A stretch of DNA of 8,208 bases from the NCBI GenBank assembly GCA_039680225.1, contig JBDKTK010000236.1:1-8208 (forward strand). Direction: 5' to 3'. Positions 1 through 6,886 of the stretch are shown one piece after another. Source of the stretch: JBDKTK01 sp039680225. Its GTDB lineage: Bacteria; Desulfobacterota; Syntrophia; Syntrophales; UBA4778. The position numbers and the translations under genes were made by a program. Position 1 is the stretch's first letter. Each line of letters opens with the position of its first letter. Below the pieces are notes generated by a model, which made no database searches, was not told where the DNA came from, and saw only the letters and a list, made by a program, of their open reading frames with translations.

Positions 1-2
1 CC

Positions 3-1472
3 GTCTCCGGCAGCAAAGCATCGACTGCCGGCACGCTCAACGAAGATTATTTCCAGGCCGTTGCGCGGAACATGCCGCTGGGAGTGGCGGTTGTAAATAA
101 AGACCAGAAAATCGAATACCTGAATCCGAAATTCACGGAAATGTTCGGGTATTCATTAAAGGATTTACCGGATATCCACACCTGGTATAAAAAGGCATAT
201 CCGGACAAGGCTGTCAGAGACAGGATGAACCTTTCCTGGAAACAGGAACTGCTCAGCGGTTCCGCCCCGGGGTCCGTCAAGCAGGAGGCGTCCACAATCC
301 GAAACAGGAGGGGCGATGAGATCAGCGTCCATCTGCGGAATACGAAAATAGAGGAGGACAGGCGGATCCTGCTTTACGAAAACATCACCGACAGGGTCCG
401 CGCCGAAGTCCTCATGCTCGACGGCTGGAATATCTACCGCAACCTCGTGGAGACTGTCCTGGACTGGACCTGGGAAATCAGGAAAAACGGGATGTTCACC
501 TATTCGAGTCCCCAGATTACAAACATCCTCGGCTATATGCCGGGCGAGACGGTAGGCAGGAGTTTTTTCGACTTCCTGTCGGACAAGGACGCAAAAAAAG
601 AATTGAAGGCGCTCCTCCACGCCGGCGGCAAAAAAAATATTTCATTTGAATTTTCCAGCCAGCGCAAAAACGGGGAAACAGTATACCTGGAAATGAACGC
701 AAAGCCGCTGTTTTCCAGGTCCGGCGAACTTATCGGGTTCAGGGGGATCAATCGCGACATCACGGTCCGCAGGATGCTGGAAGCCGAACTGCGCGTCTCC
801 CACCAGAAGCTGAGGGCCCTCACCGCCAAACTGGAAGACGTCCGCGAGGAAGAGAGGACCCACATCTCCCGCGAGCTGCACGACGAACTGGGGCAGGTCC
901 TCACCGGCCTGAAAATAGACCTGACGTGGCTGGCAAAGCGGCTCCCGGAAGAGCAGCGGCCCCTGCTCGACAAGGCCAATGCGATGCGAGGCCAGATCGA
1001 TTCGATAATAGAGTACATCCGGAGGATCGCGACGCAGCTCAGGCCGAAGCTCCTGGACGATTTCGGATTCGTCGAGGCCATCGAGTGGCTCATTTCCGAC
1101 TTCCGCGAAAGGACGGCGATCAGGTGCAGGTTCCACTCGAACCTGAAACACATGAGCATCGACCCCAAGGCAAGCACCACCATATTCAGGATACTCCAGG
1201 AGACCCTGACGAACATAATGCGCCATTCGGGCGCGTCCAGCGTCAGCATCGACTTGAAGAAAACCGCGGCCCGGCTCAATATCGAGGTCAAAGACAACGG
1301 GATCGGGATCAATGAAAACGATATGAAAGCAAGCAGGTCGCTCGGCATCCTGGGAATGAGGGAGAGGGTCTCGATCCTCAACGGGACCATGAAAATAGAA
1401 GGCGCCCCGGGCAAGGGCACCAAGATAAAAATTTCCATCCCCCTTTCGGAGCTGGCCGTATCGAGCGAATAG
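3..1472 (+). CDS. PAS-domain sensor histidine kinase, NarL/HisKA_3 family (5' end missing)
   Basis: The frame is open to the left edge: 23 sense codons precede the ATG at 72, and the first PAS domain already begins there, so this is a 5'-truncated gene rather than one starting at 72. Counting from the Met at 72, residues 1-110 form a PAS domain (FTEMFGYS), and about 122-235 form a second one (ITNILGYMPGETVG, ending GINRDITVRR). A short coiled linker leads to the HisKA_3 dimerisation domain with RELHDELGQ; His270 is the predicted phosphoacceptor. The HATPase domain has an N box (ETLTNIMRHS, Asn381), a G1 box (KDNGIGI, 408-412) and a G2 box (LGILGMRERV). All catalytic boxes are intact. No membrane segment is visible in the part present, which suggests a cytosolic or N-terminally anchored sensor. 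This kinase type normally phosphorylates a LuxR/NarL-type response regulator; none lies in the window. The signal is unknown. Confidence 0.95.
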   Translation, partial: VSGSKASTAGTLNEDYFQAVARNMPLGVAVVNKDQKIEYLNPKFTEMFGYSLKDLPDIHTWYKKAYPDKAVRDRMNLSWKQELLSGSAPGSVKQEASTIRNRRGDEISVHLRNTKIEEDRRILLYENITDRVRAEVLMLDGWNIYRNLVETVLDWTWEIRKNGMFTYSSPQITNILGYMPGETVGRSFFDFLSDKDAKKELKALLHAGGKKNISFEFSSQRKNGETVYLEMNAKPLFSRSGELIGFRGINRDITVRRMLEAELRVSHQKLRALTAKLEDVREEERTHISRELHDELGQVLTGLKIDLTWLAKRLPEEQRPLLDKANAMRGQIDSIIEYIRRIATQLRPKLLDDFGFVEAIEWLISDFRERTAIRCRFHSNLKHMSIDPKASTTIFRILQETLTNIMRHSGASSVSIDLKKTAARLNIEVKDNGIGINENDMKASRSLGILGMRERVSILNGTMKIEGAPGKGTKIKISIPLSELAVSSE

Positions 1473-1481
1473 AGCTCCCGC

Positions 1482-1496
1482 GCCGGGGGGCCCGGC
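1482..1496 (+). terminator. GC-only hairpin after the kinase gene, possible terminator
   Basis: The sequence GCCGGGGGGCCCGGC forms a perfect 6-bp GC stem with a 3-base loop, 9 bases past the kinase stop codon. No run of T follows (the next bases are CCATTCG), so it does not meet the usual rho-independent pattern. It may only weaken read-through or protect the 3' end. Confidence 0.3.
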
Positions 1497-1612
1497 CCAT
1501 TCGTTTCGGACATGAGGACTCACAATTCAAATAAACCGTAACACATGTGAATTTGCATCCCGGTGTACCGGTCCAGTCCGTTTCAATCTGAAAAGGCAAG
1601 CAATAAAAAAAG

Positions 1613-1641
1613 TGGACACTTTGCCGTCGGCATACTAGATT
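1613..1641 (+). promoter_or_regulatory. Candidate sigma-70-type promoter for the Lon-like gene
   Basis: TGGACA at 1613-1618 matches the -35 consensus at five of six positions. TAGATT at 1636-1641, after a 17-base spacer, matches the -10 consensus at four of six. The first base of the gene is 37 bases past the -10. The same stretch resembles the leaders at 5710 and 6821: GACACT follows, and TACTA begins 14 bases after the -35-like hexamer in all three. Which hexamer is the true -10 cannot be settled from sequence alone. Confidence 0.42.
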
Positions 1642-1677
1642 TTAACTACCAAATATATTTTTCGGGAGTCTGAGCCG

Positions 1678-4140
1678 ATGAAAAAAGCCACAGAATTCAG
1701 GACATTACCGGTCGAAAAATTGCGTTGGACGTGCGATCCCGATTCGTTGGGCATCGATTCCATCAAACAGTGTGCCGCCGACATCCCGGGCATCATCGGG
1801 CAGCCCCGGGCGGTGAGGTCGATCAGCACCGGCCTGGATATTGAAAGCCCCGGTTACAATATATACGCCGCGGGCAGGACGGGCACGGGCAAGACGTCCA
1901 CCATCACTTCGCTGCTGAACAAGAACATCGTCAAAAAGAAGGTCCCCGACGATGTCTGCTACGTGAACAATTTCAAAAACCCCGATCTGCCCAGGTACTT
2001 GATGCTTCCCGCGGGTGACGGAAACAAACTGCGGCAGGAAATGGACAGTCTCATCGATCATCTCAGGAGGCAGATCCCCCTGATTTTCGAGAGCGACGTT
2101 TTTAAGAAGGCGTCGGAAGAGATCATGGAAAAATACCGGACCAAGCAAAAAGACCTGGTCCGTGATTTCAACGAAAAGATAGCAAAAGAGGGTTTCCAGC
2201 TCGTCCAGTTCCAGATCGGGCCTTTCACCCGCCAGGACATAGTTCCCTTATACGAAGGGAAGCCCGTGCCTGTCGAACAACTCGAAGCCCTGGTCGAACA
2301 GAACAAGTTCAACGCGGAAGAGCTTGACCGGATCAAGAAAAAGCTCATCGATCTGCGGGTGGAACTCGATTCCCTGATGCGGGAAACGAGACAGATCGAA
2401 AAAGACGTCCGCAGCGAGATCGAAGATCTGGAATACCGCAGCGGCATGCCGGTGGTGAGCGGGCTTATTTCCGATATAAGGGCAAAGCACGGCAACATCG
2501 AAAAGGTTAAGTCCTATCTCGATGAGGTCCAGGAAAACATTCTCTCCAACCTGAAGAATTTCAAGGAGGAAGAGCAGCCCCAGCCGGCAATGCCCATCCC
2601 CGTCATGGCGCCGCCGGCGCCCAAGTTCATCGAATACAAGGTGAACGTGGTGGTCGACAAATCCCATGCCAAAAGCGCCCCCGTCATCCATGAGACCGAC
2701 CCCACCTTCAAGAACCTCTTCGGCACGATCGAGCGGGAGGTCGACAGGTCCGGATTGTGGAGGACCGATTTCACCAGGATCAGGGTCGGGTCGCTGGCCC
2801 GCGCCAATGGAGGCTACATTTATTTCAGCGCGCTCGACGCCCTGATCGAGCCGGGGGTCTGGGCCTTTCTCAAAAGGACCCTGAAAAACATGCAGCTCAA
2901 CCTGCAGCCTTATGATCCCTTCAGCTTCCTGCCCACGGCGCTCAAGCCCGAGCAGCTGCCGCTGGACGTCAAGGTGGTCATGATCGGCGACAGCTACCTT
3001 TACCACCTCCTTTACAACCTGGAAGAGGACTTTAAGAAGATCTTCAAGATAAAGGCCGATTTCGATACGGAGATGCCCCGGGAAGCAGCCCACATCAACG
3101 ACTACGTCTGCTTTATGAAGAAGATAGTGGATGAAGAAAAGCTGCTGGACCTGGACAAGACGGCTATCGCGACCATCGTGGAACACGGCATCCGGCTGGC
3201 CGGGAGGCAGAAGAAACTCTCCACAAGGTTTGCCGACATTACCGACCTGCTCAGGGAGAGCAGCCACTGGGCAAAAGAGGCGGGCAAGAAAGTCGTGCAG
3301 AGGGAGGACGTGGACCGCGCCATCCACGAACGCATCAACAGGGTTAATCTGATCGAAGACAAGATCCAGGAAATGATTGATGACGGCACGATCATGATCG
3401 ACACCGAGGGCGCCGTGGTCGGCCAGATAAACGCCCTGACAGTTTACGATATGGGCGACCACACTTTCGGAAAACCGGCGAGGCTCACCGCGAAGACCGC
3501 GCTGGGCAGGTCGGGGGTGCTCAATATCGAACGGGAAGCGAAACTGTCCGGTAAGATTTTCGACAAGGGCGTCCTGATAATCGAAGGATATTTCCGGGGC
3601 AAGTATGCCCAGGACAAGCCATTGTCGATGAGCGCCAGCATCGCTTTCGAGCAGTCGTATTCCGGGGTGGACGGGGACAGCGCCTCCTCGACGGAGATAT
3701 ACGCGATAGTCTCCAGCCTGACCGACCTGCCGATCCGCCAGGACCTGGCCGTGACCGGATCGGTGAACCAGAAGGGTGAGGTCCAGCCCATCGGCGGCGT
3801 CAATTACAAGATCGAGGGCTTCTTTGACGTCTGCAGGGCCAAGGGCCTGACCGGCACGCAGGGGTGCCTCATACCCGAAACGAACGTGCCGGACCTGATG
3901 CTCCGCAAGGATGTGATTCAAGCAGTTTCCGATGGAAAATTTCATATTTATCCTGTAAAAACCATCGACGAGGGGATCGCTATCCTGACGGGAGTAGAAG
4001 CCGGCGTCAAAACCAACGGCAAGTACCCGGAGGGGACGGTCAATTACCTGATCGATAAGAAGCTCAGGGAGACGATGGATCTTCTCAAGAAATTCGGCGA
4101 GGGCGAAAAAGAAGCTAAGACTGAGGAACAAAGCGAATGA
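1678..4140 (+). CDS. Lon-like AAA+ serine protease, YcbZ/LonC-type (peptidase family S16)
   Basis: This 820-residue protein has the length and layout of the YcbZ/LonC group of Lon proteases, which lack the N-terminal substrate domain of classical LonA. Residues 36-80 hold the family signature GIIGQPRAVRSI and an intact Walker A, GRTGTGKT (66-73). About 130-295 is a long charged helical insertion, followed by a Pro-rich linker (301-316). Around 378-388 is the family's non-classical Walker B strand (GGYIYFSALDA, lacking the usual DE pair). The sensor region (KVVMIGDS, 432-438) and lid helices (RLAGRQKKLSTRF) follow. The C-terminal Lon protease domain (about 570-775) has the catalytic Ser668 in VDGDSAS and Lys711 in GGVNYK, 43 residues apart as in E. 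coli Lon. It is likely a cytosolic protease for misfolded or regulatory proteins. Whether it uses ATP is open: the characterised Meiothermus LonC works without ATP. GGGAG at 1664-1668, 9 bases before ATG, supports the start. The lipoprotein gene follows after 21 bases. Confidence 0.92.
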   Translation: MKKATEFRTLPVEKLRWTCDPDSLGIDSIKQCAADIPGIIGQPRAVRSISTGLDIESPGYNIYAAGRTGTGKTSTITSLLNKNIVKKKVPDDVCYVNNFKNPDLPRYLMLPAGDGNKLRQEMDSLIDHLRRQIPLIFESDVFKKASEEIMEKYRTKQKDLVRDFNEKIAKEGFQLVQFQIGPFTRQDIVPLYEGKPVPVEQLEALVEQNKFNAEELDRIKKKLIDLRVELDSLMRETRQIEKDVRSEIEDLEYRSGMPVVSGLISDIRAKHGNIEKVKSYLDEVQENILSNLKNFKEEEQPQPAMPIPVMAPPAPKFIEYKVNVVVDKSHAKSAPVIHETDPTFKNLFGTIEREVDRSGLWRTDFTRIRVGSLARANGGYIYFSALDALIEPGVWAFLKRTLKNMQLNLQPYDPFSFLPTALKPEQLPLDVKVVMIGDSYLYHLLYNLEEDFKKIFKIKADFDTEMPREAAHINDYVCFMKKIVDEEKLLDLDKTAIATIVEHGIRLAGRQKKLSTRFADITDLLRESSHWAKEAGKKVVQREDVDRAIHERINRVNLIEDKIQEMIDDGTIMIDTEGAVVGQINALTVYDMGDHTFGKPARLTAKTALGRSGVLNIEREAKLSGKIFDKGVLIIEGYFRGKYAQDKPLSMSASIAFEQSYSGVDGDSASSTEIYAIVSSLTDLPIRQDLAVTGSVNQKGEVQPIGGVNYKIEGFFDVCRAKGLTGTQGCLIPETNVPDLMLRKDVIQAVSDGKFHIYPVKTIDEGIAILTGVEAGVKTNGKYPEGTVNYLIDKKLRETMDLLKKFGEGEKEAKTEEQSE

Positions 4141-4161
4141 CATTTCTGCAGGAGAAGGTAA

Positions 4162-4557
4162 ATGAAGCTCAGAATGGTATCGGTTCTACTGCTCGTGGGA
4201 GTTTGTCTGTTTTCGGGATGCACACTGCTGGTGATGGGGGGTGCTGCAGTCGGAGGAGCGGCAGGCGCTTACGTCTGGGTAAACGATGAACTGAAAACCG
4301 ACTATTACGCGCCCTTTGACAAGACCTGGACAGCCGTGGAAAAGACGGTTGCCGGCCTGCACGGTACGAAAGTCGAGCCTGTCAGGGAGATAAGCCAGGG
4401 GACGATCAACACTCTGATCGACGATGAGAAGGTCAGGATCGCCGTCACTTACAAAGAGAGAAATGTCACAACCGTGGCTATCAGGGTGGGGACGGTCGGA
4501 AACAAGCTTTCCTCCCAGCTCATCCACGACAGGATAGCCGAGAACCTGAAAAAGTAA
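4162..4557 (+). CDS. DUF3568-type small lipoprotein
   Basis: This 131-residue protein has a lipoprotein signal peptide: basic MKLR, a hydrophobic stretch, then LFSGC with Cys20 as the predicted lipidated residue. Phe rather than Leu at -3 makes the lipobox slightly atypical. A Gly/Ala-rich stretch follows (MGGAAVGGAAGAYVWV, 25-40), then a compact domain with FDKTWTAVEKTV (52-63) and alternating strands to the C-terminus. The pattern fits the DUF3568 family, known from deltaproteobacteria and without an assigned function. It probably sits in the periplasm, anchored to a membrane. GGAGAAGG at 4151-4158 just before ATG is a strong ribosome binding site. The 21-base gap to the upstream Lon-like gene and the strong terminator just downstream suggest the two genes share a transcript. 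That is inference; I know of no established functional link. Confidence 0.85.
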   Translation: MKLRMVSVLLLVGVCLFSGCTLLVMGGAAVGGAAGAYVWVNDELKTDYYAPFDKTWTAVEKTVAGLHGTKVEPVREISQGTINTLIDDEKVRIAVTYKERNVTTVAIRVGTVGNKLSSQLIHDRIAENLKK

Positions 4558-4575
4558 GTCGGCCATTTTGCATGT

Positions 4576-4615
4576 CCAGGCCCGGATTCCTTTTCTCCGG
4601 GACCTGGATTTTTTT
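4576..4615 (+). terminator. Rho-independent terminator of the Lon-like/lipoprotein unit
   Basis: CCAGGCCCGGA (4576-4586) pairs with TCCGGG-A-CCTGG (4596-4607), giving an 11-bp stem with one bulged A and a 9-base loop (4587-4595). A run of seven T (4609-4615) follows immediately. It lies 18 bases past the lipoprotein stop codon. Confidence 0.9.
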
Positions 4616-4653
4616 AGGCCCGGTGTGCGCCTGAATCGATCTGGTCTCAAACC

Positions 4654-4673
4654 CCGGGCCCTCAAGGGCCCGG
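4654..4673 (+). other. Perfect 8-bp GC hairpin in the leader of the membrane-protein gene
   Basis: CCGGGCCC (4654-4661), loop TCAA, GGGCCCGG (4666-4673) form a perfect GC-only stem. It ends 12 to 18 bases before the two possible starts of the next gene and has no T run after it, so it is not a standard terminator. In RNA it would crowd the ribosome binding region (GGAATAGAG, 4677-4685) and could dampen translation or block read-through. Function is inferred only from position. Confidence 0.45.
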
Positions 4674-4691
4674 CCCGGAATAGAGTTGGCC

Positions 4692-5675
4692 ATGGGGATT
4701 AATGTTTTAGCGGGAATCGTAATAAGCGCCATCCTCCTGTTCTTTGCCCTCCATAACATCAATTTCCAGTCGGTCCTGGCCGAACTCAAATCCCTCGATC
4801 CTTTTTTCATAATTCCGGCAGTCGCCCTAGGCGCGCTTGTCCAATTCCTGAGATCGTACCGGTGGGGACTGCTTTTGAAGCCGCTCAATAATGGCGGGAT
4901 CGGACAGCTGACACTTTTTTCCGTGACCAGTGTCGGGTTCCTGGCAATAATGGCCCTGCCGGCCCGGATCGGGGAACTGGCAAGGCCCTACCTGATTTCA
5001 ACCAGGACCGGAATCCGGATGCCTTCCGCCCTGGCCACGGTAGTTGTCGAACGCATCTTCGACATTCTCACCGTCCTGACGATGTTCCTCGTGCTCCTGT
5101 ATTTCTTTCCCATGCCCGAATGGCTCGCCAGGTCGGCGGTTGTCTGGCTGGCGATAACCGCCGCGGGAATCGCCATTCTGATCCCGGGGGTCAGGAGAAA
5201 GCTTCTCCGGCTTGCTGAAAAATTGCCGGCGCGGCTGGAATTTTTAGGCAGATGGATCGACCAGTTTGACCGGAGCCTGGCAGCCTGCACCGGTTCGGGA
5301 GGGAATTTCATCCTGTTCCTGGTTATAACAATCCTTATCTGGGCCGCTAATGCCCTGTGGTTTTATCTGCTGATCGCCGCATTCGGATTCAATGTCCCGG
5401 TCCAGGCAGCTTTTGTCCTGATGATTGTCATTATCATCGGGATAGCAATTCCTTCCGCCCCCGGGTTCATCGGGAACTGGCATTTTGCCTGCCTCACCGG
5501 CCTTGCCATGTTCGGTATCGCCAGAGAGCAGGCCCTGAGTTATGCCATCGTGTCTCATTTTCTCAGCACCATAACGCTCGCAGTCCTGGGCTTGTCTTTT
5601 TTGCCCGCGAACAACGTGAAGGTCATGACCGACCTGGGAAAGATAAAAGATATCCTCAAGGGGCAGGCCGCATGA
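4692..5675 (+). CDS. YbhN/LPG-synthase-TM-type (flippase-like) integral membrane protein
   Basis: This is a 327-residue polytopic inner-membrane protein. Hydrophobic segments lie near residues 3-21, 38-55, 72-90, 125-140, 147-165, 205-230, 237-255 and 284-305. Family motifs are clear: YRWG (56-59), PARIGELARP (90-99), ERIFD (120-124) and PSAPGFIG (254-261). These define the UPF0104/LPG_synthase_TM superfamily, which includes the transmembrane part of MprF and many stand-alone proteins encoded beside glycosyltransferases. Members are thought to move or present lipids or lipid-linked sugars, but most are uncharacterised. The C-terminal aminoacyl-transferase domain of MprF is absent, so this is not a complete lysyl-phosphatidylglycerol synthase. 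ATG at 4692 is preceded by AGAG six bases upstream. An in-frame TTG at 4686, preceded by GGAA, would add two residues and cannot be excluded. The sugar genes downstream support an envelope-glycan role. Confidence 0.88.
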   Translation: MGINVLAGIVISAILLFFALHNINFQSVLAELKSLDPFFIIPAVALGALVQFLRSYRWGLLLKPLNNGGIGQLTLFSVTSVGFLAIMALPARIGELARPYLISTRTGIRMPSALATVVVERIFDILTVLTMFLVLLYFFPMPEWLARSAVVWLAITAAGIAILIPGVRRKLLRLAEKLPARLEFLGRWIDQFDRSLAACTGSGGNFILFLVITILIWAANALWFYLLIAAFGFNVPVQAAFVLMIVIIIGIAIPSAPGFIGNWHFACLTGLAMFGIAREQALSYAIVSHFLSTITLAVLGLSFLPANNVKVMTDLGKIKDILKGQAA

Positions 5676-5701
5676 TCGTCTTGCGGCGGCCGATTTTTTT
5701 T
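5666..5701 (+). terminator. Candidate rho-independent terminator overlapping the membrane-protein stop codon
   Basis: GCCGCA (5667-5672) can pair with TGCGGC (5682-5687); alternatively GGCCG (5666-5670) pairs with CGGCC (5687-5691). A run of eight T (5694-5701) follows. The stop codon at 5673-5675 lies in the loop. The T run is only 2 bases past the second form of the stem. A promoter-like element begins 8 bases downstream, which fits a transcription boundary here. Confidence 0.5.
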
Positions 5702-5709
5702 AAAATCGT

Positions 5710-5738
5710 TTGACACTCCGCCCGGCTTTTACTAATTA
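5710..5738 (+). promoter_or_regulatory. Candidate promoter with perfect -35 hexamer, upstream of the epimerase
   Basis: TTGACA at 5710-5715 is a perfect -35 hexamer. TACTAA begins 14 bases later, and TAATTA (5733-5738) sits at the 17-base spacing, inside a sharply AT-rich stretch (5727-5747). The -10 is poor by strict consensus, so its exact position is uncertain. The element directly follows the candidate terminator and closely matches the one at 6821. Confidence 0.5.
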
Positions 5739-5849
5739 AAATTAAAAGCCCTTCATCCATCACTCATCTCGATCGATATTTCTTTTCAAATCGGATTCCA
5801 GCACTAAATCCAGCGCCCTCGCCTGAAATCAATTGAAGGAGGAGGAATG
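5710..5849 (+). repeat. Leader repeat, copy A (promoter-like element to start codon)
   Basis: Copy A of a paired leader; copy B is at 6821-6960. By eye the first 26 bases match at 22 positions without gaps (TTGACACTCC identical, TACTAA identical). AATTAAAAGC and AATTAAAGGC, then CATCC, follow in both. Farther down, short blocks occur in the same order at nearly equal offsets: TTTCTTT (69/70), AATCG (79/77), GCAC (91/92), CGCCT (110/110), AAGGA (126/125) and ATG (137/137). The first 50 bases are convincing; the rest is suggestive. Confidence 0.6.
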
Positions 5850-5897
5850 GGATCCGTCCCGGTCTGCAACAGCGATGATCATCAAGGTGCCGCATGA
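5847..5897 (+). CDS. Possible 16-codon leader peptide overlapping the epimerase start
   Basis: ATG at 5847 opens the short frame MGSVPVCNSDDHQGAA. It is preceded by AAGGAGGAGG (5836-5845), the strongest Shine-Dalgarno match in the window, with only 4 bases between AAGGAGG and ATG. Its TGA (5895-5897) overlaps the epimerase ATG (5894-5896) as ATGA, the usual geometry for translational coupling. It is out of frame with the epimerase, and a TGA at 5876-5878 blocks any upstream in-frame start for that gene. The peptide has no run of a single amino acid that would suggest classical attenuation. It may be a real coupling leader, or the remnant of a gene start left when the leader was duplicated. 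Confidence 0.4.
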   Translation: MGSVPVCNSDDHQGAA

Positions 5898-6886
5898 GAT
5901 ACCTTGTCACAGGCGGCGCCGGCTTTATCGGCTCAAACCTGGCCGAAGCCCTTTGGCGCGAGGGCGCAACTGTCAGGATATTAGATAATTTTTCCACGGG
6001 CAAACGGGCCAACATCGGCCATCTGGATATCGAGGCCATCGAAGGCGACATCCGGGACCTTGAAGATTGCCGGAAGGCCGCCCGGGGGATGGATTTCATT
6101 CTCCACAAGGCCGCGCTGGCATCGGTGCCCGCTTCCGTTGCCGACCCCCTGTATTCAAATGCCGTGAATATCACCGGCACCCTCAATATGCTGACCGCGG
6201 CCAGGGAGGCGGGCACCAGGCGCTTTGTCCTCGCTTCCTCCTCTTCCGTCTACGGCGACGGACCCGAACCCGTGAAGACGGAGCGCTCGGGCATCCGGCC
6301 GCTGTCGCCTTACGCCCTCGGGAAACTGGCGGGCGAGGAATACTGCCGGATGTTTTTCAGCCTCTTCGGCCTGGAGACCGTCTGCCTGCGCTATTTCAAC
6401 GTGTTCGGCCCCCGGCAGGACCCCAACTCCGAATATGCGGCCGTCATCCCGAAATTCATAACCGCGCTGCTCGCCGGGAAGCGCCCGGTCATTTTCGGCG
6501 ACGGCCTGCAGACGAGGGATTTCATCTTCATCGGCGACGTCGTCCGGGCCAATCTCCTGGCCTGTTCAAAACCCGCCGCTGCCGGGGGTGTTTTCAACAT
6601 CGCGTGCGACCGCGGGATTTCCCTGCTGGAGCTCCTCGATGAGATAAAGGCCGTCTCAGGAAACAATATCGACCCGGTATTCGAGCCAGCCCGCCTCGGG
6701 GATGTCAGGCACTCGCGGGCCGACATAAGCCTGGCCAGGGAGCGCCTGGATTTTGAGCCGGCCTTCACCTTCCGCGAGGCCATGGAGAGGACGGTCGAGT
6801 GGTTCAGGGGCGCCGGACCATTGACACTCCCGCCGCTTTTTACTAAAGAATTAATTAAAGGCACATCCGCGCTGCACCAGCCGTAA
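5894..6886 (+). CDS. NAD-dependent UDP-sugar 4-epimerase-like enzyme (extended SDR, WbpP-like)
   Basis: This 330-residue extended short-chain dehydrogenase/reductase starts at the usual place, with the nucleotide-binding TGGAGFIG at residues 6-13 and Asp31 after the second strand as expected for NAD. The catalytic triad is visible: the Ser cluster at 115-118 (SSSSVYGD) and Tyr140/Lys144 in SPYALGK. RYFNVFGPRQDPNSEYAAVIPKF (from 166), here split for clarity as RYFNVFGPRQDP plus AAVIPKF, and GDGLQTRDFIFIGDVV resemble WbpP-type UDP-N-acetylhexosamine 4-epimerases. UDP-GlcNAc/GalNAc or their uronic acids are therefore the likeliest substrates, though GalE-like or decarboxylating relatives cannot be excluded. 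It would act in the cytosol to supply sugar nucleotides for surface glycan. AAGG at 5884-5887 is the ribosome binding site. The family core ends near EWFR (302-305). The last 21 residues (310-330) are encoded entirely by a promoter-like repeat. Confidence 0.9.
   Translation: MRYLVTGGAGFIGSNLAEALWREGATVRILDNFSTGKRANIGHLDIEAIEGDIRDLEDCRKAARGMDFILHKAALASVPASVADPLYSNAVNITGTLNMLTAAREAGTRRFVLASSSSVYGDGPEPVKTERSGIRPLSPYALGKLAGEEYCRMFFSLFGLETVCLRYFNVFGPRQDPNSEYAAVIPKFITALLAGKRPVIFGDGLQTRDFIFIGDVVRANLLACSKPAAAGGVFNIACDRGISLLELLDEIKAVSGNNIDPVFEPARLGDVRHSRADISLARERLDFEPAFTFREAMERTVEWFRGAGPLTLPPLFTKELIKGTSALHQP
6821..6849 (+). promoter_or_regulatory. Candidate promoter inside the epimerase 3' end, upstream of the glycosyltransferase
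   Basis: TTGACA at 6821-6826 is a perfect -35 hexamer. TACTAA (6841-6846) lies 14 bases later and TAAAGA (6844-6849) is at the 17-base spacing, in an AT-rich stretch unlike the surrounding coding DNA. It matches copy A at 5710 at 22 of 26 positions. The -10 is weak by consensus. Confidence 0.45.

Noticed and set aside
72..74. ATG at 72 as the true start of the histidine kinase
   Set aside because: The frame is open upstream to the edge, no ribosome binding site precedes this ATG, and the PAS domain would lose its first helix.
533..1523. Two long minus-strand frames (533-1513 and 642-1523) opposite the histidine kinase
   Set aside because: Both overlap the kinase's well-conserved HisKA_3 and HATPase domains, and neither translation shows recognisable domains.
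1613..1626. Possible sigma-54 promoter (TGGACAC followed by TTTGC)
   Set aside because: The distance between GG and GC is 7 bases instead of the required 10, so it does not fit the -24/-12 pattern.
2248..4143. A 631-residue open frame on the minus strand across the protease gene
   Set aside because: It is antisense to a gene with clear Lon motifs. Its translation is biased in composition, rich in D, V, L, H and G, and shows no family motif; open antisense frames are common in GC-rich DNA.
5691..5708. CGATTTT-TTTT-AAAATCG hairpin as the terminator itself
   Set aside because: The stem is only 7 bp and mostly A-T, and its T run would lie within the stem. The GC-rich stem just upstream with the same T run is a better explanation.
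5672..5713. A 13-codon frame whose ATG overlaps the membrane-protein stop (ATGA)
   Set aside because: It runs straight through the T run of a candidate terminator and into the TTGACA element, and has no ribosome binding site.
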